This document shows, piece after piece, positions 1-13,004 of a stretch of 64,000 nt of DNA. Location: assembly GCA_029448655.1 (NCBI GenBank), contig JACCLO010000010.1, positions 1,302,001 to 1,366,000 of the forward strand, read 5' to 3'. Below the pieces are notes generated by a model, which made no database searches, had not been told where the DNA came from, and saw nothing but the letters and a program-made list of their open reading frames with translations. The DNA is from Wolfiporia cocos (taxonomy: Eukaryota; Basidiomycota; Agaricomycetes; Polyporales; Phaeolaceae). Numbering within the stretch: the stretch's first letter is position 1; every line of letters begins with the position of its first letter. The position numbers and the translations under genes are program-made.

Positions 1-98
1 TAGAACAGCGCGCGAAGGCGTATATACGGCACCCTGGTTGCAGATCGAATCATGCATCAAGTCTTTGATTATACATCGGAGTGACTGAAATGTCTCTA

Positions 99-1538
99 CT
101 ACATCTCGCACGGATATAGTCCTAGGTTGTACACTTTATTTGCATTCTCGAAGAATGCGCGCTTCACTATGCTCTTCGCTTGCGGTAGAGTTAACTCTCC
201 GCGGCGAACGGATGCTTCGAGCACCTGCGATAGGGTATTCATGGAGCCGCGAATTCATAGCAGCAGGGTCTTACCTGATAAACGATTTCCCTGGCCTGCA
301 AAGCCCCCAAGTAGTAGGACTCTGGCCAATAATGGCCGTCCGCTATTCAGAATGAATCTGTCAGCACCTGTACTTTCCCCAGATTGCTCAGAAACATGCG
401 CACTTGACCACATTATCTTATTCGTTGGACACAGCTCAAGCACTTGCTTCACAATATCACGCTGGCCGTCCGCGCTCACGAATGGAAACACTTCCCCAAA
501 GTCCAGGTACACATTCCTGTAGACCGCAGTAAGATACCCTGCCTCCTGCGTGAAGGGATAGGCAGAGTGCAGCAGCACAATCTTCGTTGAGGGGTATGCC
601 TTGATGATTGGCTGCATCAGTGCGGGTGTTGACTTGGACAGGCATATGTCGTTGTCTCTGAGTCCGGTATGAAATTGGACTAGGACAATAGGCGATGTCA
701 CATCTGCTCTTATGCAGGGAGGATCAATCACATACCTGGCTTTCCATACTGGCCAGCAATTCGCAGTGTCATATTGACTACACAGTCATTCAGCGCCTTG
801 TCCGCGAGCCGCAGCGTCTTGAGCGACTCGTATCGCAGCACGATCGTCACAAGGGTCACTTCGATTTCTTGCCTGCCAGGGTTCACGGCGATGTCCGATA
901 GCACGCGATAGACTTGAAGCCCGCGACCTCGGGATCCATGGCGCTAGTAGTAAGTTCAGCTGTAAGTCTGGTAACGAATTTGTTCGCCAGAGATGGGGCG
1001 TGCACGCCTTTTTCCGAAACAAGCCCCCGGGAGATCAGATCACGGAGGATGGTCTGCAAAATTGTAAGATCAATACTATTTGAAGTATCAGAGACTTAGG
1101 ACCTTCCTCCGCGAGCACCTCTACCCTCACGATTCTGCGCGTATGGGACTTGGTGAATTGATCATGCCACTGGTAGTCGTACATGAGGTCATTGCTCCCA
1201 AGCCCATCATCAATCAGGATGCACTGGATCCGAGTTGGGTCCATGCACATGCGGCACAGTTGACCATAACCTATGGCCTTACGCGCACGCTTGACATCCT
1301 CCCAGTCTGCTGTCGAGCTCAGGCCGAAGAGCTTCCCTAGCTGCGCCGTCGCTCGATAGCACGCCAGAGTGCAGACCGCATCCTCCACCAGGGCAGGCCC
1401 GCTTGCCTCCGAGATAAGACCCTCAAATGGAACTGCATCATGATGCTCAACCTTGAGCAAGGCATGCGCATGGTTGTCAATTGCGGGGTAGGTGAACACC
1501 GTCCGGTATAACTCTAGCAGTACTTGTTGTACTTCCAT
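99..1538 (-). CDS. Amidohydrolase related to the N-terminal half of FluG (possible frameshift)
   Basis: Metal-dependent amidohydrolase of the kind fused to a glutamine synthetase domain in Aspergillus FluG; here only the hydrolase half is seen. The first exon starts MEVQQVLLELYRTV and carries the metal-binding IDNHAHALL motif. Later exons give QFHTGLRDNDI, a KIVLLHSAYPFT strand, YLDFGEVFPF and, after an intron at about 346-411, WSTDGHYWPESYYLG. A last exon (about 99-210) ends NLGLYPCEM and a TAG, so the gene is complete and lacks the synthetase half. At about 895-905 the conserved CYRTG segment runs into a stop and the homologous frame resumes one base out; the only intron that would repair it is about 41 bases and would delete the motif. 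The gene may therefore be damaged, or the base may be a sequencing error. The substrate cannot be told. Confidence 0.75.
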
Positions 1539-2254
1539 ATTTCTGCGACAGCAGTCACGCTTCAGCGTTCAGCGCTCAACGAGTCCAAGTTTTTGATCCT
1601 GTTGGATGAGAGTGTATTGTGTCGTAGAGCGATGAGAAGACGAAACCTGGTGAAGACGTACTGAAGACGAAGGAGCGCCCAGCGCTCAGATCATTTCGAA
1701 TTTCGAGTGTGTAGGCGTTCGCAATTTATCGACCGACCGAGCGCTAAAGCTGAAGATAGCACATTGAGTTGTACTATAGCTAGCCGAGTGCTTCTTTTCT
1801 CAAAATCTTGCCCAAATGGGACTTGATTTCAGCATGTAATCCATTAGTCAGCTGGCTGAGGATGAATGACGCCACTGGAATGATTGGTAATCTGCTGAGG
1901 ACTGGCGAACCGACGGGCTGGCTTGATGGTTGACTGCCCGACTGATGGTGGGCAGTCAGAAAGGATGAGGGAATGGCGGAAAAGAATCTGAAATAATTCA
2001 CCGTTTGTATCCAAGTCGACTTCCAGTGCTGATCACAAGACTGAGAAAAGCTCTTTCAAGGGCGGGGCAGATATCATTCCTCAAGCGATGATAGTTGCGC
2101 AAACAGGGCATGCATGATTCAGTGTAATCCGCCGTCTGCGTTGAGTGTTAGAAAGCAGCGAGGGATTCCACATATTTATCCGAAGCTGCAGGACATACTG
2201 AATCAACTACCACTGCGGATTTCTTGAAAAAGTAAAATATGGACTAGTCTCAAG
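1539..2254. other. Intergenic region
   Basis: About 0.7 kb between the start of the amidohydrolase gene and the 3' end of the next minus-strand gene. A 73-codon open frame at 1780-2001 has no recognisable motif and I do not call it a gene. I see no RNA gene or repeat. Confidence 0.5.
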
Positions 2255-4478
2255 CTAGACGCGTCCGATAACGATGACAGGACCTAGGCCAATTTCAGAC
2301 AGTTCACAGTTTTTGTACATTTCTGCGGCCGGTACTGCGGTAGGCTTGTGCATGGATTTCTCGTCTGATGAGCCTGTGTCCTCCTCGAATAATCCGGGTG
2401 CGAAGTTAGCTTCTGCAAGAACTGTCTCCACATGAACTGACATGATCGGGCCATGTAGGATGCATCGAACAAGATTAGTTATGCTTTGACAGCGTGAATG
2501 GACGAATCAACTCACAGTATTCTGCGAGACCCTCTCCAAAGTTGAGACGACAGATGATACCGAATGAACCTGTGATGAAAAGGAGAACGAAGGAGATGCA
2601 CGTAAGGCAAGCGAAGAATGGCCATTGCAAGAACGTCCAAAGAAATACGTCGGTGCGCAACATGGTGGCCCACAGCACCAAATATGCAAAATCCATGAGG
2701 AGGAATACGATCATGAGGGTCTTCATTTCGCGCCGCACAGAAAACCAGCCCTGAACCGTCAGAAAATGATTGCATTAATCGGAGGAGGAAGAAGAGAAGC
2801 AAGGAGCATACCGTCGCGAGCCAAGGTAACAGTGCCTGTGTGAGATGATCAGACGAAGCTATTCCGCAGTTGACAGATGTATTCTCACAATCATACTGGC
2901 GACGAATAGTGCCACATATAAACTCTTGTTCTTGGTGAGTTCACCGATGGCGTAAACCAACCATGTCGCCCATAAACCAATCGCAGACATCATGAAGACG
3001 ACATCAAGTTGAAGTAAAACGAAGACAGCAAGGAAGTACTGCAGAAAATCAGGATAAACGGATAATCTATTCCATGAAGTCAACATACTCGATATATTTT
3101 CAGGACAGAAGCTTTGGGAACCACTCGTTGGAATATCAACACATCAAAAGCCTGAATAGCCTTGAGCTCGTCTCGTGTGGATCATATTTGAGTGAAATGA
3201 TACCTTTACAAGCTTTCTGCCCATATAGCCTTCGAATGTCAGTGCAGTGGTATTCAGAACTAAACTGGTAATCTGATGGATACGAATCAAGTATGTGTCC
3301 CATTCAGAGGCAACATCAGTGCTTACTGCAAGCGGCATTCGAATTGTGAAAAATGAGTCGAAGAAATCGAATTGGCACGGTGCTCGTGGCCCGACGTAGA
3401 GAATTTGGAATAGAGGCTTGTATTGCGTAACCCTGCAAACAGTGTATGCCGACCACATGGTTGCGATGAGGCGCACACAGAACACAGCAACACTGGAAGC
3501 AAAAGAATCGTCAGCGTTCCGTCTATCCCATAGTAGAATCCCGTACATCTGTGGGATCGAGCGGTACAAAACCTGATTGATTTTGCTGTTTATTGATTTT
3601 TCCGCTTAGGATCATTAATCAAACTTACAGCAATGAATGATACCACCAGCATCCAGAATTGGGCACCAAGCAAAGCAACGTCTTCATCCTCGAATGATCC
3701 AACACTGTCCGAGTCACGAGTGTTCAGTGCTATCTTACATTGATAGCATGACATACGCACAGATTCTGGGCCCAGAGCATTGTGAGAGAGCATGTTCCGC
3801 TAAGCAGAGCTGTGCGCGAGCCATCATTATACATCAGATCAGCGCCATGAACATGATCTATGGCACTGGAGCCCGGAGTGGTGGTTGCCACCTCTGATGG
3901 AGACCATGCTATTGTCTATGTCTACCAATGAGATTGACCGGTTCGACAGGTTGATAGAGCGCTACGTACAGTGAGCGTCTGTACAGCAATCTGCGAACAG
4001 GACTTGGTGAGCGCGGATATGCGTTAGCACATATCTTCCCTTGCCTCAGTCATCGGATACGCAGTTAGATTGACTCCATCACCACCATACGAGTTTCCTG
4101 TATTTGTGTTGAACAGGGAGGTACATGCAGTTGTTGTGTTGACTCCCCGGAGCGGGATCCTGGTGCAGACCTTGAGGTCATACTGCCCATGGCCGAGGGG
4201 GTCCAGCCATGGAATCTGATTTGAAGGGACGCCTGCCGCCTTTGTGGTGTGTACGAGTGATGATCGCAGATTGACGTCAGATCGTAACAATGCGACTTGT
4301 ACGACGCCTTGTGCGAAGCAATGCGCGAATGTTAAAAGAAGGAAGAGAATGCCGAGGCGTGAAACAGAAATCCGGGCATACTGACAAAAGGGACTATCAG
4401 TTTTGTCAGGAATCGCGCAATAGGAATACCTACTGCCGTTGTGACTATTGCGGAGATCTTGCCCGCAAGTACTCGCAT
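2255..4478 (-). CDS. Polytopic membrane protein of unknown function, Agaricomycete-type
   Basis: I do not recognise a named function, but the layout resembles a family of large membrane proteins common in mushroom-forming fungi. The ATG at 4476-4478 begins a short exon (MRVLAGKISAIVTTA); a 53-base intron leads into a hydrophobic signal or anchor segment (LGILFLLLTFAHCFAQG). A luminal or extracellular region follows, with Cys-containing stretches such as YDLKVCTRIPLRG and LLSGTCSLTMLWAQNLC. The C-terminal half has several membrane helices: AQFWMLVVSFIAV, YFLAVFVLLQLDVVFMMSAI, SLYVALFVASMIV and TLMIVFLLMDFAYLVLWA, then CISFVLLFITGSFGIICRLN. The tail after NFGEGLAEY is acidic and cytoplasmic-looking. 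It is split by many small introns and all exons keep the frame, so it looks intact. It is not a STE3 receptor: no receptor motif is present and the large N-terminal domain does not fit. Confidence 0.7.
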
Positions 4479-5169
4479 TGTGTACGATTTCCGATAGAGC
4501 AGACGAGAAATTCAGGTGAAGCAGGATCTAGTCCAGCCCGCGAAAAGGAATGTATATAGGCTGGCTCAAAGTTCAGAAGGTCAGGGCGCCTAGGAGATAA
4601 ACCGGACTTCTTGATTCTGCTGTCCAGCTCACGCTAGAATCTCATGATGAGCAATGCGGGTAAGCATCGGTTATCATCAGGTGTAAAGCGTTGAATTGGC
4701 CGTCGTAACATATCATCAAAACCTAAGAGGCAACATCGTGGCAGTCATGATGCATGATCACTGGCATGATGAGCATCCCGGCGCCGGCGCTCCGAGTCAG
4801 TGCCACTGTCAGCGCACTGTCGTCCGCGCTTGTGCGCGGCGTACCGGGAGAACAGAACGACAACTTGACATTCAAACTGTTCAGCGTTGATTTTGAAAGT
4901 TGACAACGTCCTCAATTCAAGGTCAGTAACGGTACACAAAACTCGTCAGATCTGTCAGCATTCCTTATCACAGCTTCGTTTCGTCGAAAGGTTTCTTTTG
5001 TACTGATGAATTGCACATCAGATCACCGTAAGTTGATCGGTGTCAATAGAGGCGGCCGCTTGAACACATCTTCCAGATTGCCACAGTACACAGTAGCTAT
5101 CTGCAGCCACAATCCACAATCCTAGTATCAAGCGGGGCGGCAGTTCTAAGCCAACACCTCGTATCGGAC
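4479..5169. other. Divergent intergenic region
   Basis: About 0.7 kb between the 5' ends of a minus-strand membrane protein gene and a plus-strand peptidase gene, so it should hold both promoters. No convincing gene or repeat is seen. Confidence 0.5.
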
Positions 5170-6918
5170 ATGATCGCGCAGACACTCCTGCCAGCCCTTT
5201 CATTTCTTCTATTTAACCAGCATGATCCCGCTCTTCTGACTGCAGATTCATGCTTATCTCGTTCGTACTTTGGACAGTACGGTCAGGAAAGTGCATTCAT
5301 AGTCAACGAAGCGTGTCTCGCCTCCTCACACAGTCTGTTATCTGCTGGATCCATTACTGCTCTCCCGGATCATGAGCTCCAGGGTCAGCAGGTCGTCTGG
5401 TTGGCCCAAAAGGCAATTGACGCTTCCCTCGGACCTGCCGCGCCCGTGGAGGAAGTCCTACGCATTCTCAACAATGCTCAAGATTTCTTGGTTAATGGGG
5501 AGGAGAAACAGGTTACCATGGGAGAATACCGACAACTCCCTACCGTTCTCCAGATACATACCGGACCTTTACCCTCCATGGTCATCGCAGCCAGTCCAGA
5601 TACCGTGCGCATACTCGACACATATCTGCCACCATTTTGGACATACAAGCCTCTTCCGCCCTCTCCTATCGAGTTAAAGCCCATCTCCCCAGCAGCAGTC
5701 GACCGAGTGAAGTCCATCATGGTGTCAGTGAAGTACGACCCGGCAATTGCGTCGATCGTTGGAAGCATTTCTCTGCAGCAATTGCACGAGGATATCAGAT
5801 ATCTAACCGGCGAAGACCCAGCCTCAGGACTGGTCTCCCGGCACTCCTTCTCCCAGGGCGCGCGCGAAGCCGCGGTGTGGCTGAAGAAACAATTCGAAGC
5901 AACAGGGGCATCATGCGAACTCAAGCCGTTCCTCACCGGTTTCGCGCCCAATGTCATCTGGTATGAGGGAACTGACCACATGATGACAGCGCACAGCTGA
6001 CTGCCATATACCGCAGCAAATACACCGCAATAGAAGATACCACCGAGACCGTCCTTCTTAGCGCGCACTACGACAGCAGAGGCTCGTTCGGCAGCACGCG
6101 CGCCCCCGGTGGAGACGACGACGGCTCGGGGACTATCGCGCTTCTCTCCATTGCGCACGCAATCGCGCGGAGGGGTGTTGCTTTCCGCAAGAACGTGCAG
6201 CTATGTGCGTTCGCGGGCGAGGAGCAGGGCCTGCTCGGGTCGAAGGCGTATGCGCGCGAGCTATACGATGCGCGGGCGGACCTTACTCTCATGATCCAGG
6301 CGGACATGCTTGGCTACCACGTCCCTGGAGAACCTGCGCAGCTCGGGCTTCCTGAAACGTGCGTGGCGAGGCCGCATTTAGTCAGCGAATGGTGCTAAAG
6401 TTCGGATTTATAGCATTGGCAGTGTCGAGGTAATGCAGTTGGTATCGAATATATCCGCCATTTACAGCCCCGAACTATCTGTTGGATTCACTGCTGTAAG
6501 GGAGCTATCTGTCATGTAGCGTTTTGGCTGACGTTTCCGTAGGCGTGTTGCAGTGATCACCAGGTATGCCGGACTCCAACTCCAATCGACGTGGCGCACT
6601 CACGTATGACGTGCAGAGCTTCCACGAGCTTGGATATCCTGCAACTCAGGTATTTGAACGTGCGGGCCCAGTCGCGAACCCGATGTACCACAACAGCGGT
6701 AAGATCCATCACCATCTTGATGCTGTTGAGTCTTGACATATGTGTGATTTTGCAGGTGATGTGAGCGACCGCGAAGGCTATGATTTCGAACAGATTCGGT
6801 CAATTGCCAAAGTCCAGGTCAGTATTGGTCATATGTCTGTGAAAGATGAGCTGATCAGCAACTTGACAACAGCTCGCGGCCCTGCTTCACTCCGCTGGGT
6901 TTGTTTATCGTAATTAGA
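5170..6918 (+). CDS. Secreted or vacuolar M28-family zinc aminopeptidase
   Basis: Co-catalytic zinc metallopeptidase of the M28 (leucine aminopeptidase/PA-domain-less) type. The start MIAQTLLPALSFLLF gives a hydrophobic signal peptide. A poorly conserved propeptide-like region fills about residues 25-210. After a 56-base intron (5961-6016) the catalytic domain begins NVICKYT and shows zinc ligands in order: SAHYDSRG (His), GGDDDGSGT (Asp), FAGEEQGLLGS (Glu-Glu), QADMLGYH (Asp) and YHNSGDVSDREGYD (His). Three or four more short introns separate the last exons; the final exon ends AALLHSAGFVYRN at the TAG. All five metal ligands are present, so it should be active. It probably trims peptides outside the cell or in the vacuole; that location is inferred from the signal peptide only. 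It is transcribed away from the minus-strand membrane protein gene and converges with the DUF89 gene. Confidence 0.88.
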
Positions 6919-7132
6919 TGATGTTCTTGTATACCCATACGGTAAGGCTTGGAGTTCGTCCGTAGTTACACCCAAGGCATGAAGCCTGAAGATAGGAGCC
7001 TAGAAGTTGAATGTCTTATCTACGTTCTGCGTTTGATTGTACGCTTCATTGGGCGGATACCGTCTTACCGGACATAACGTTAGATACAGCTGTGCAGAAT
7101 TCTTTCCCTTCTTCGTCTCTGACCCCCTGTTC

Positions 7133-9607
7133 TCAAGCCTTGGGTAAGAAGAGCACAACTGCGTACCTGCAATGCACGAGCGAACGTCAGCAACAGCTCA
7201 AGAGCGCATAATTCATAGTATACGCACTTTCCGCTGTACCTCCAGTTCTCGCCGCTATTGTCGAGCTTCTCTGCAAGCGCCTTGTCTATGCCGACAATGA
7301 CATCTGCCTTGTTCGTACGTAGACTGAGGATAGGGAATGACCCTGCAAGCGGACCTGGATAACATGTACGCAGTCAGTATATGCATTGTACGGCGGTAGC
7401 TCAGGTGTTCATCAACCCTGATACGTCAGGTCATACCGATTGCAGTCTCGAACGGAGTGTGGGCAGGCCACTTTACGTCGCCCGTCAACCTATCAGAAAG
7501 AAACTTAGTGATTGAAAGCCGATTACACGAGCATCACTTACTTGCGGAAGCTACAGTCGCATCACCGTGAGCACGATGTCCGTGTATAGAGACTGTACAC
7601 CTACTTGAGATCACCCTGAGGTCACGTCCGCGTTTAGTAATTGTCTACGTCCACCGAAGCAGGCTGTAGGACCCACCTTGAAAATGACCAGGCCGCTGTC
7701 CTTGAACGAGTCAAAGACCTCGGGGCCCTGCTCCTGCATGTTCCAATACGGCCATGGCATGGTCCAAAAGTTGGCCTACGAGAACTAAGTGCGAGCGCTC
7801 CGCAGAGATGCCTCCCACAAACCTTCACGTTCGACGCGCCCAAGGGTGTGTCCAGTGGCACAGAGAGCTCAAACACGCCGTCCCGGAGATACCCCTCCCA
7901 GCGCGTGACCATCTCCTTCAGGTGCCGCCGCGAATCCGGCAGCCCAGAGGGCGTAGGAACGGTGCTCGAGTCCTGCGCGGGGGCAGAGGCCGCGAGGGAC
8001 GCGGTCTGCGCATCGGGCTCGGTGCTGGGGAAGAAAGTCGGAGAAAGGAGGGAAGATATCGTGGACTTGAAATCTGGAGGCGTCACGTCAGAGACGAACC
8101 ACGGGATGAGTTTGGGGCTACGTAAAATCACAGTGAGCGCAGCACCGGTGGGATGACGCGGAGCGTACTGGAAAACCACTTTGGAGACGTAGGGAGTGTA
8201 TGTGACCAGAAAGTCGGCGAATACGAAGTCCGTGAAGAGCTACACACGAAATTGATCATATCTCTACTGCCTCGTTCTGTTATATGTGCTATTTGAAACC
8301 TACCTCAAAGCTGGCTATGGTGCCCATCAATATTCATGAGCTAGTGGTTAATACAGATAACTTACCGTTATCAAGCACGAAGTCAATTCGTGCATCCTTG
8401 AGACTTGTTAGATGTGCCCACACGCTATCCTGGTTGTCTGTCAAAATAAACTCCTTCCTCACGGCTTGAGCGTCGCGCCCAACGGATTGCAAGTGCTGTA
8501 TATCTTCGTGTGTCAGGTGCGTCAACATGGACAAATCCTAAGTGAGCATGATAGAGTCAATATAAGCTGTTGATGTTTCAAGCAAGAGGAACTGACAGTT
8601 GCGTTCCCCCTTCAGTCATTTGCAGTCAGATCGACCTTGTTGGTGCATATGTATAGCAGACATACCAGAGACACATTTGAATCATCTCTTTGAAGATAAC
8701 ATTGAGATTGGCTGGGTCCGATGCTAGCTTCCCCTTATCTCCCTCTAGTTCCTTCATAGTTGTAGCAAGCTCTAGGACGCCGACACCCATCGTCAGGGTC
8801 GCATGCAATAAAAGAAAAGGCAAGCGCATACGGAAAATAGCTGCAGAGCTCTTGCGGAATGTGTCTAGTTTCTGTGATAGGAATGGATCGAACGAACTCC
8901 AGAGTTTGGTTTGCACAAAGTACGACCGTAGCAAGCGGTACCTGCGCGTCATTTGCTAGTCCGTGGACCGAAAAGACGTCTAATCGCGGTCGAACTCACA
9001 GATAGCATCTGCCATACCTTCGATGAGCGAAGAACTGGATTTTGTTATCTAGCTCACTCTGCATATAGCCAGGGCGCTGTGAACCAAGAACCCTTGCCTT
9101 GCTCGGTAAGCCGCGATAATTCCGTGTTGTAGACATCCGTAAGCGCCTCTCCATCATCCGGGATAGGTCTGAAAGTGAGTTGTTATTGTATATAGGAGGC
9201 CACTTCTCCGGTGTCTCGCAGGGCAGAACTCACTCAAGCGGGCGATCTCTCGCCATCCGATATTTAAGCGCGCTGATCGTTTCGATGATGTTCTTGCCTT
9301 CCTGTATTTTCGCCTGAGTTTCTGCAACATCTCCATCGTACAGCTCAGGCTTGGCGATGGATGTACTGAGCTGATGGTTGAGGCGGTACACCGTGTCAAT
9401 GATGTTTGTGAGGATCACTGGCCATCGTTTGAGTACAGTCTCGTAGCTAGATGTCTAATGAGTATTCAGATTACTGCAGTTATTCATAAGCTTACGCAAA
9501 GCTATATCAACCACACAAAAGTAAGCACCTAGTCGACAGCAACGCCACAAGGATACTTACCTCTCTTTGTCAGTGAAATCGTACGGTGCGTAAGGCGCTT
9601 GATACAT
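7133..9607 (-). CDS. DUF89/ARMT1-family metal-dependent phosphatase
   Basis: Member of the damage-control phosphatase family (yeast YMR027W, human ARMT1), which dephosphorylates sugar phosphates such as fructose-1-phosphate; some members were described as protein-glutamate methyltransferases. The first short exon reads MYQAPYAPYDFTDKE, then YETVLKRWPVILTNIIDTVYR, the usual N-terminal signature. A helical part (CLWGNATDLSMLTHL), the metal-site region DFVLDNASFELFTDF, and PKLIPWFVSDVTPPDF follow. The C-terminal half has NFWTMPWPYW, GDLNFRKLTGDVKWP, LRTNKADVIVGI and finally SGKYAVVLFLPKA at the TGA. At least ten short introns were traced and the frame is kept throughout. The usual Asn-Ala-Gly-Phe-Glu of the active site reads Asn-Ala-Ser-Phe-Glu here, a small change. 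The product is cytosolic with no signal peptide. Confidence 0.88.
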
Positions 9608-9911
9608 CTCCGTCTGTTGGTGCGGATATATCGTGTCGTTCAGAAAAATGAGTATGAGCCACCTACTCTCCCAATGCCTGGATGATGTCTAAGACCAATA
9701 TGAAGATATGCTTGCAGGTGCCGTCGCATGCATGCAGGCGGACCGGTATAGCCGCCAACCTCGATCGGCCGATCGTATCTCACCTCGGGCGCTCAGATCT
9801 CAGAGCTCGCCCGGTCTGCGAACTTGGGCTCATTACTGAAGACCGTATCCTCGGATTTGTGACCGACTTCAGCTGGCCTTTGTATTTCCATGTGATCTCC
9901 CTACACCCAAT

Positions 9912-12064
9912 ATGAAAGAGATCATATACATACAGGCAGGCCCGTTTGCAAATTACATTGGCACCCACTTCTGGAATACACAAGAGAGCTACTTCACGTA
10001 CGACGACAACGAGGAAGCCGACATCAACCATGATGTCTCGTTCAGAGAGGGCCTTAATCACAAGGTTAGCCAAACCGCTGGATCACCTCACCGGATTCAT
10101 GAGCAACTCGCATAGGGCGAGCCGACGTATTGTCCCAGACTCCTTCTGTTCGACCGTAAAGGTATGTGTTGCGGATATGCAAGAGAATTGACGTTCTCAT
10201 GAAGATAGTATCGTAGCAAACTTTGGCACGCTCTCAAGCTCTGGCGGTCTTTACGGCGACCAAGACGAGCTCGATGATGACGCCCAAGATTCCCTCTGGT
10301 TAGTCTTCATGCCAGACGAGTATACCCCGCTCTTAACTCCCTTCAGGTCCGGAAGCGTCGATGAGTACAGACAGGAGCGTATTCGGAAGAGCAGCTACCA
10401 TGCCCACCTAGATGACGCGGACAGTACACCCCAGGTAGACAAGCCTGAGAGCGTGCCATCGCAGGCAGCTGTGCGATATTGGTCAGACTACAGCCGCACA
10501 TTCTTCCATCCTCGCTCGCTGCAGAGGCTTCCTGATCTCGCAGAGTGGGAGAACCCAGAGGGTGATTGGAATCAGGGGCGGGAGACATTTGAGCGGCATG
10601 ATCATGCAAGTACAGATACTGCTCTTGTGTGTGGAGCGTGGGCTCATTATAGGCTCCCGTGAAGGACACTTCTCTCATGGAAGATTCGTTCCGATTATCC
10701 GTGGAAGAGTGTGATCATCTGCAGGTGCGCTTGTTGAGCAACCGCCTGCTTGCACCCATGTCAGGCATCTGATGAGCACGTCTGCAGGGAATTCAGGTCC
10801 TCAACGAGACAGCGACATTTGGCGGTTTCATAGATGCGTTCCTCACGTCCTTCCGAGACGAGTTTCCAAAGCTGTCATGCCTGTCTTTCCCGCTTCTCTC
10901 AAACAGTGCCCCGCGGAAAACCGATGCAGACGATGTACGTGAACGACTGCTCTCCGTGCATATGTCCCACCAACCTGAATCGCAGGATCTGAGCTTACGT
11001 CGGACAATCAACGACGCGTTATGCCTGCGGAGCTTGGACACGCTTGCATCCATGAGCGTGCCGCTACAGACTCCGAGCTTGTGGGCTCCTGGTCCGTGGC
11101 TGGACGGGACCAGTGTAGAGGTGGGTGATTTTCCTCCTTCAAGGCCATTTAGATCTAAATCCCTACTATAGCTTCGGAGCATATACCATACATCCGCCGT
11201 GCTCTCCGCTCACATCGACAGCGCTACCCTTCCACTAAGGTTGGCTTTTTATATTCCGGCTTCGGCGATTCTCGACGACATACCTTGACCAAACCCAGAT
11301 GGAAAGGATCCGCAGACGACATGGCGAGCATATGCGGTATGCTCAACTGGGGCGACAGCGGCCGCTTTGCACATCTCTCCGGCGCGCTCCCTCTAGGCTC
11401 GCCGCTCGCTCCGGAACGCGACCTCGTAGAGCGATTGCACGATTTCACGTCCGACGACATTTTGAAAGACAATGCAGTGAGACCATTGCGCAGGCCCAGC
11501 GCACAGGATACTAATTAAGCCATGCAGGACACGCGGATCGAGTACGCTAGGCTATATGTCGCGAGAGGCCTCTCCCCTGTGGATAGAAGAGCGTTTGATC
11601 GATGGACAGAGCCTCACAGGCCAATTCCATACAGGCAGGTCTTCACTTCCATCACAGAATGCGGCGCTGAGCAGGAACACAGCATATATGTGCCGGCCTA
11701 CCCAACCCCCACTTCCTTCCCATCATTCTTTACCGCCTCACCGCAGAAGTCGTACCACGGCACCCCGGCAATCTCTGCGCTCTCGTCTCTGCACACTACA
11801 CCGCGCACAGCGCAGCTCTTTGCTGCGTATGCGAAGCTCGTAGAGGACTCTGCACACCGCAAGGCGGACGTGCTGGGCGCGATGGGGCTGGAGAAAGACG
11901 AGGTCAAGGAGCTTGGGGATTCGCTATGGGCGATGCGGGACGCATATGCGGGTGCAGAGGATGTTCTGGATGGGGAGGACGAAGAACTTGGGGAGGACGA
12001 GGAGTACAGTCATCAACCACTCAATGAGACAACCAAATATTGTACTGCCTCGGACTTCATGTAG
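9912..12064 (+). CDS. DML1: DML1/Misato, mitochondrial inheritance protein, C-terminus altered by a transposon
   Basis: Tubulin-related protein needed in yeast for mitochondrial DNA and organelle inheritance. It begins [20 protein letters not shown], the Misato segment II signature, followed by ESYFTYDDN and [10 protein letters not shown]. Later blocks are [30 protein letters not shown] and [18 protein letters not shown]. There are about seven short introns. The last exon (from about 11522) runs to TAG at 12062-12064 and ends in an acidic stretch followed by [18 protein letters not shown]. Those last 18 residues are encoded by a transposable element that starts at 12006. Without the element the frame would have stopped two codons after GEDEE. 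The protein body is complete, so it is probably still functional; an acidic tail is common in the family. Confidence 0.88.
12006..12031 (+). repeat. Left terminal inverted repeat of the transposon
   Basis: Twenty-six bases beginning ACAGTCATC and containing CACTCAATGAGAC; it pairs with 13005-13030 with two mismatches. It lies inside the DML1 reading frame. Confidence 0.8.
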
Positions 12065-13004
12065 ACTTCCTCGTGTGCCAATCAGACTACACCAGAGTAT
12101 CAGACCCAACCTCCTCCACAATCTGGCATTGAGAGTTCCCTTATCGAAGCCCCTCTACAGGCAGTGGAATTTGAACAATGGTTGAATGTCCTTATCAACG
12201 AACGACCACTCAATGAGACAGCGTCACATCACGCCTGATTAGGCCCAATTAGGTATATCTCATCAGCTGGTACTATCCCATTGTCGCCTTCCTCCTCACC
12301 GCCCCCTTGCTCGCTCTCATCTAGATCCTCCAAATCCAACCTCGGCCGTAGTATTAGCTTCTGCAGAGCTGTGCATTTCAGCTTTGGCCATCATTTGGCT
12401 CTTCCCTCGACCCCGGTTTGTTCACTTTCTGCCTTATAAGCTTCAAGTGCCCATTTGGAGCTGCTACTTCTGAAATTCTCCATGTTGGTCTAGCTCATCC
12501 AACCATGATGCTCAGCAGCTGGTTTTGGGAGTTTTATGTAATGGCAACATGTATAGTCGACATGTATAATCGACACAGGCTACAGCAACTGCCAACTGCA
12601 TTGCTAGTTCCATATGGAAGGTGTGATGTGACATCCGGCGCCTGATCAGACTAGCCTCTGCAACACCTCCAATACTCTTTTTTCGACAATCTCGGTGAAT
12701 ATGATGGGTCCCGCTATGGTGACGTGGTCGGATGAAAGTTATTCAAAATAGCAACCTGATAGCTGCAACTGTCGCTGTATTGCATAATTTCTGTGGAACT
12801 GATCTTTCGAAATGGATTTTGTTTTTGAGGGACAGCCAACAATGGTCGGTCTGTCAGAGATGCAATATTCGCAATACTTGCTTGGAACTCTAGCAGTAGC
12901 TTTTCACAATACATGCAAATGAATGTACAAGAAGTCCGAGGTGCAAATGCGGAAGTGGGAAGCAGAAATCAAATAACAAGGTCGTTTGTCTCATTGAGTG
13001 ATCG

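Noticed and set aside
2255..4478. Third STE3 receptor, because of several membrane helices
   Set aside because: It has a large N-terminal non-membrane region and none of the STE3 motifs (WCDI, HRFDI).
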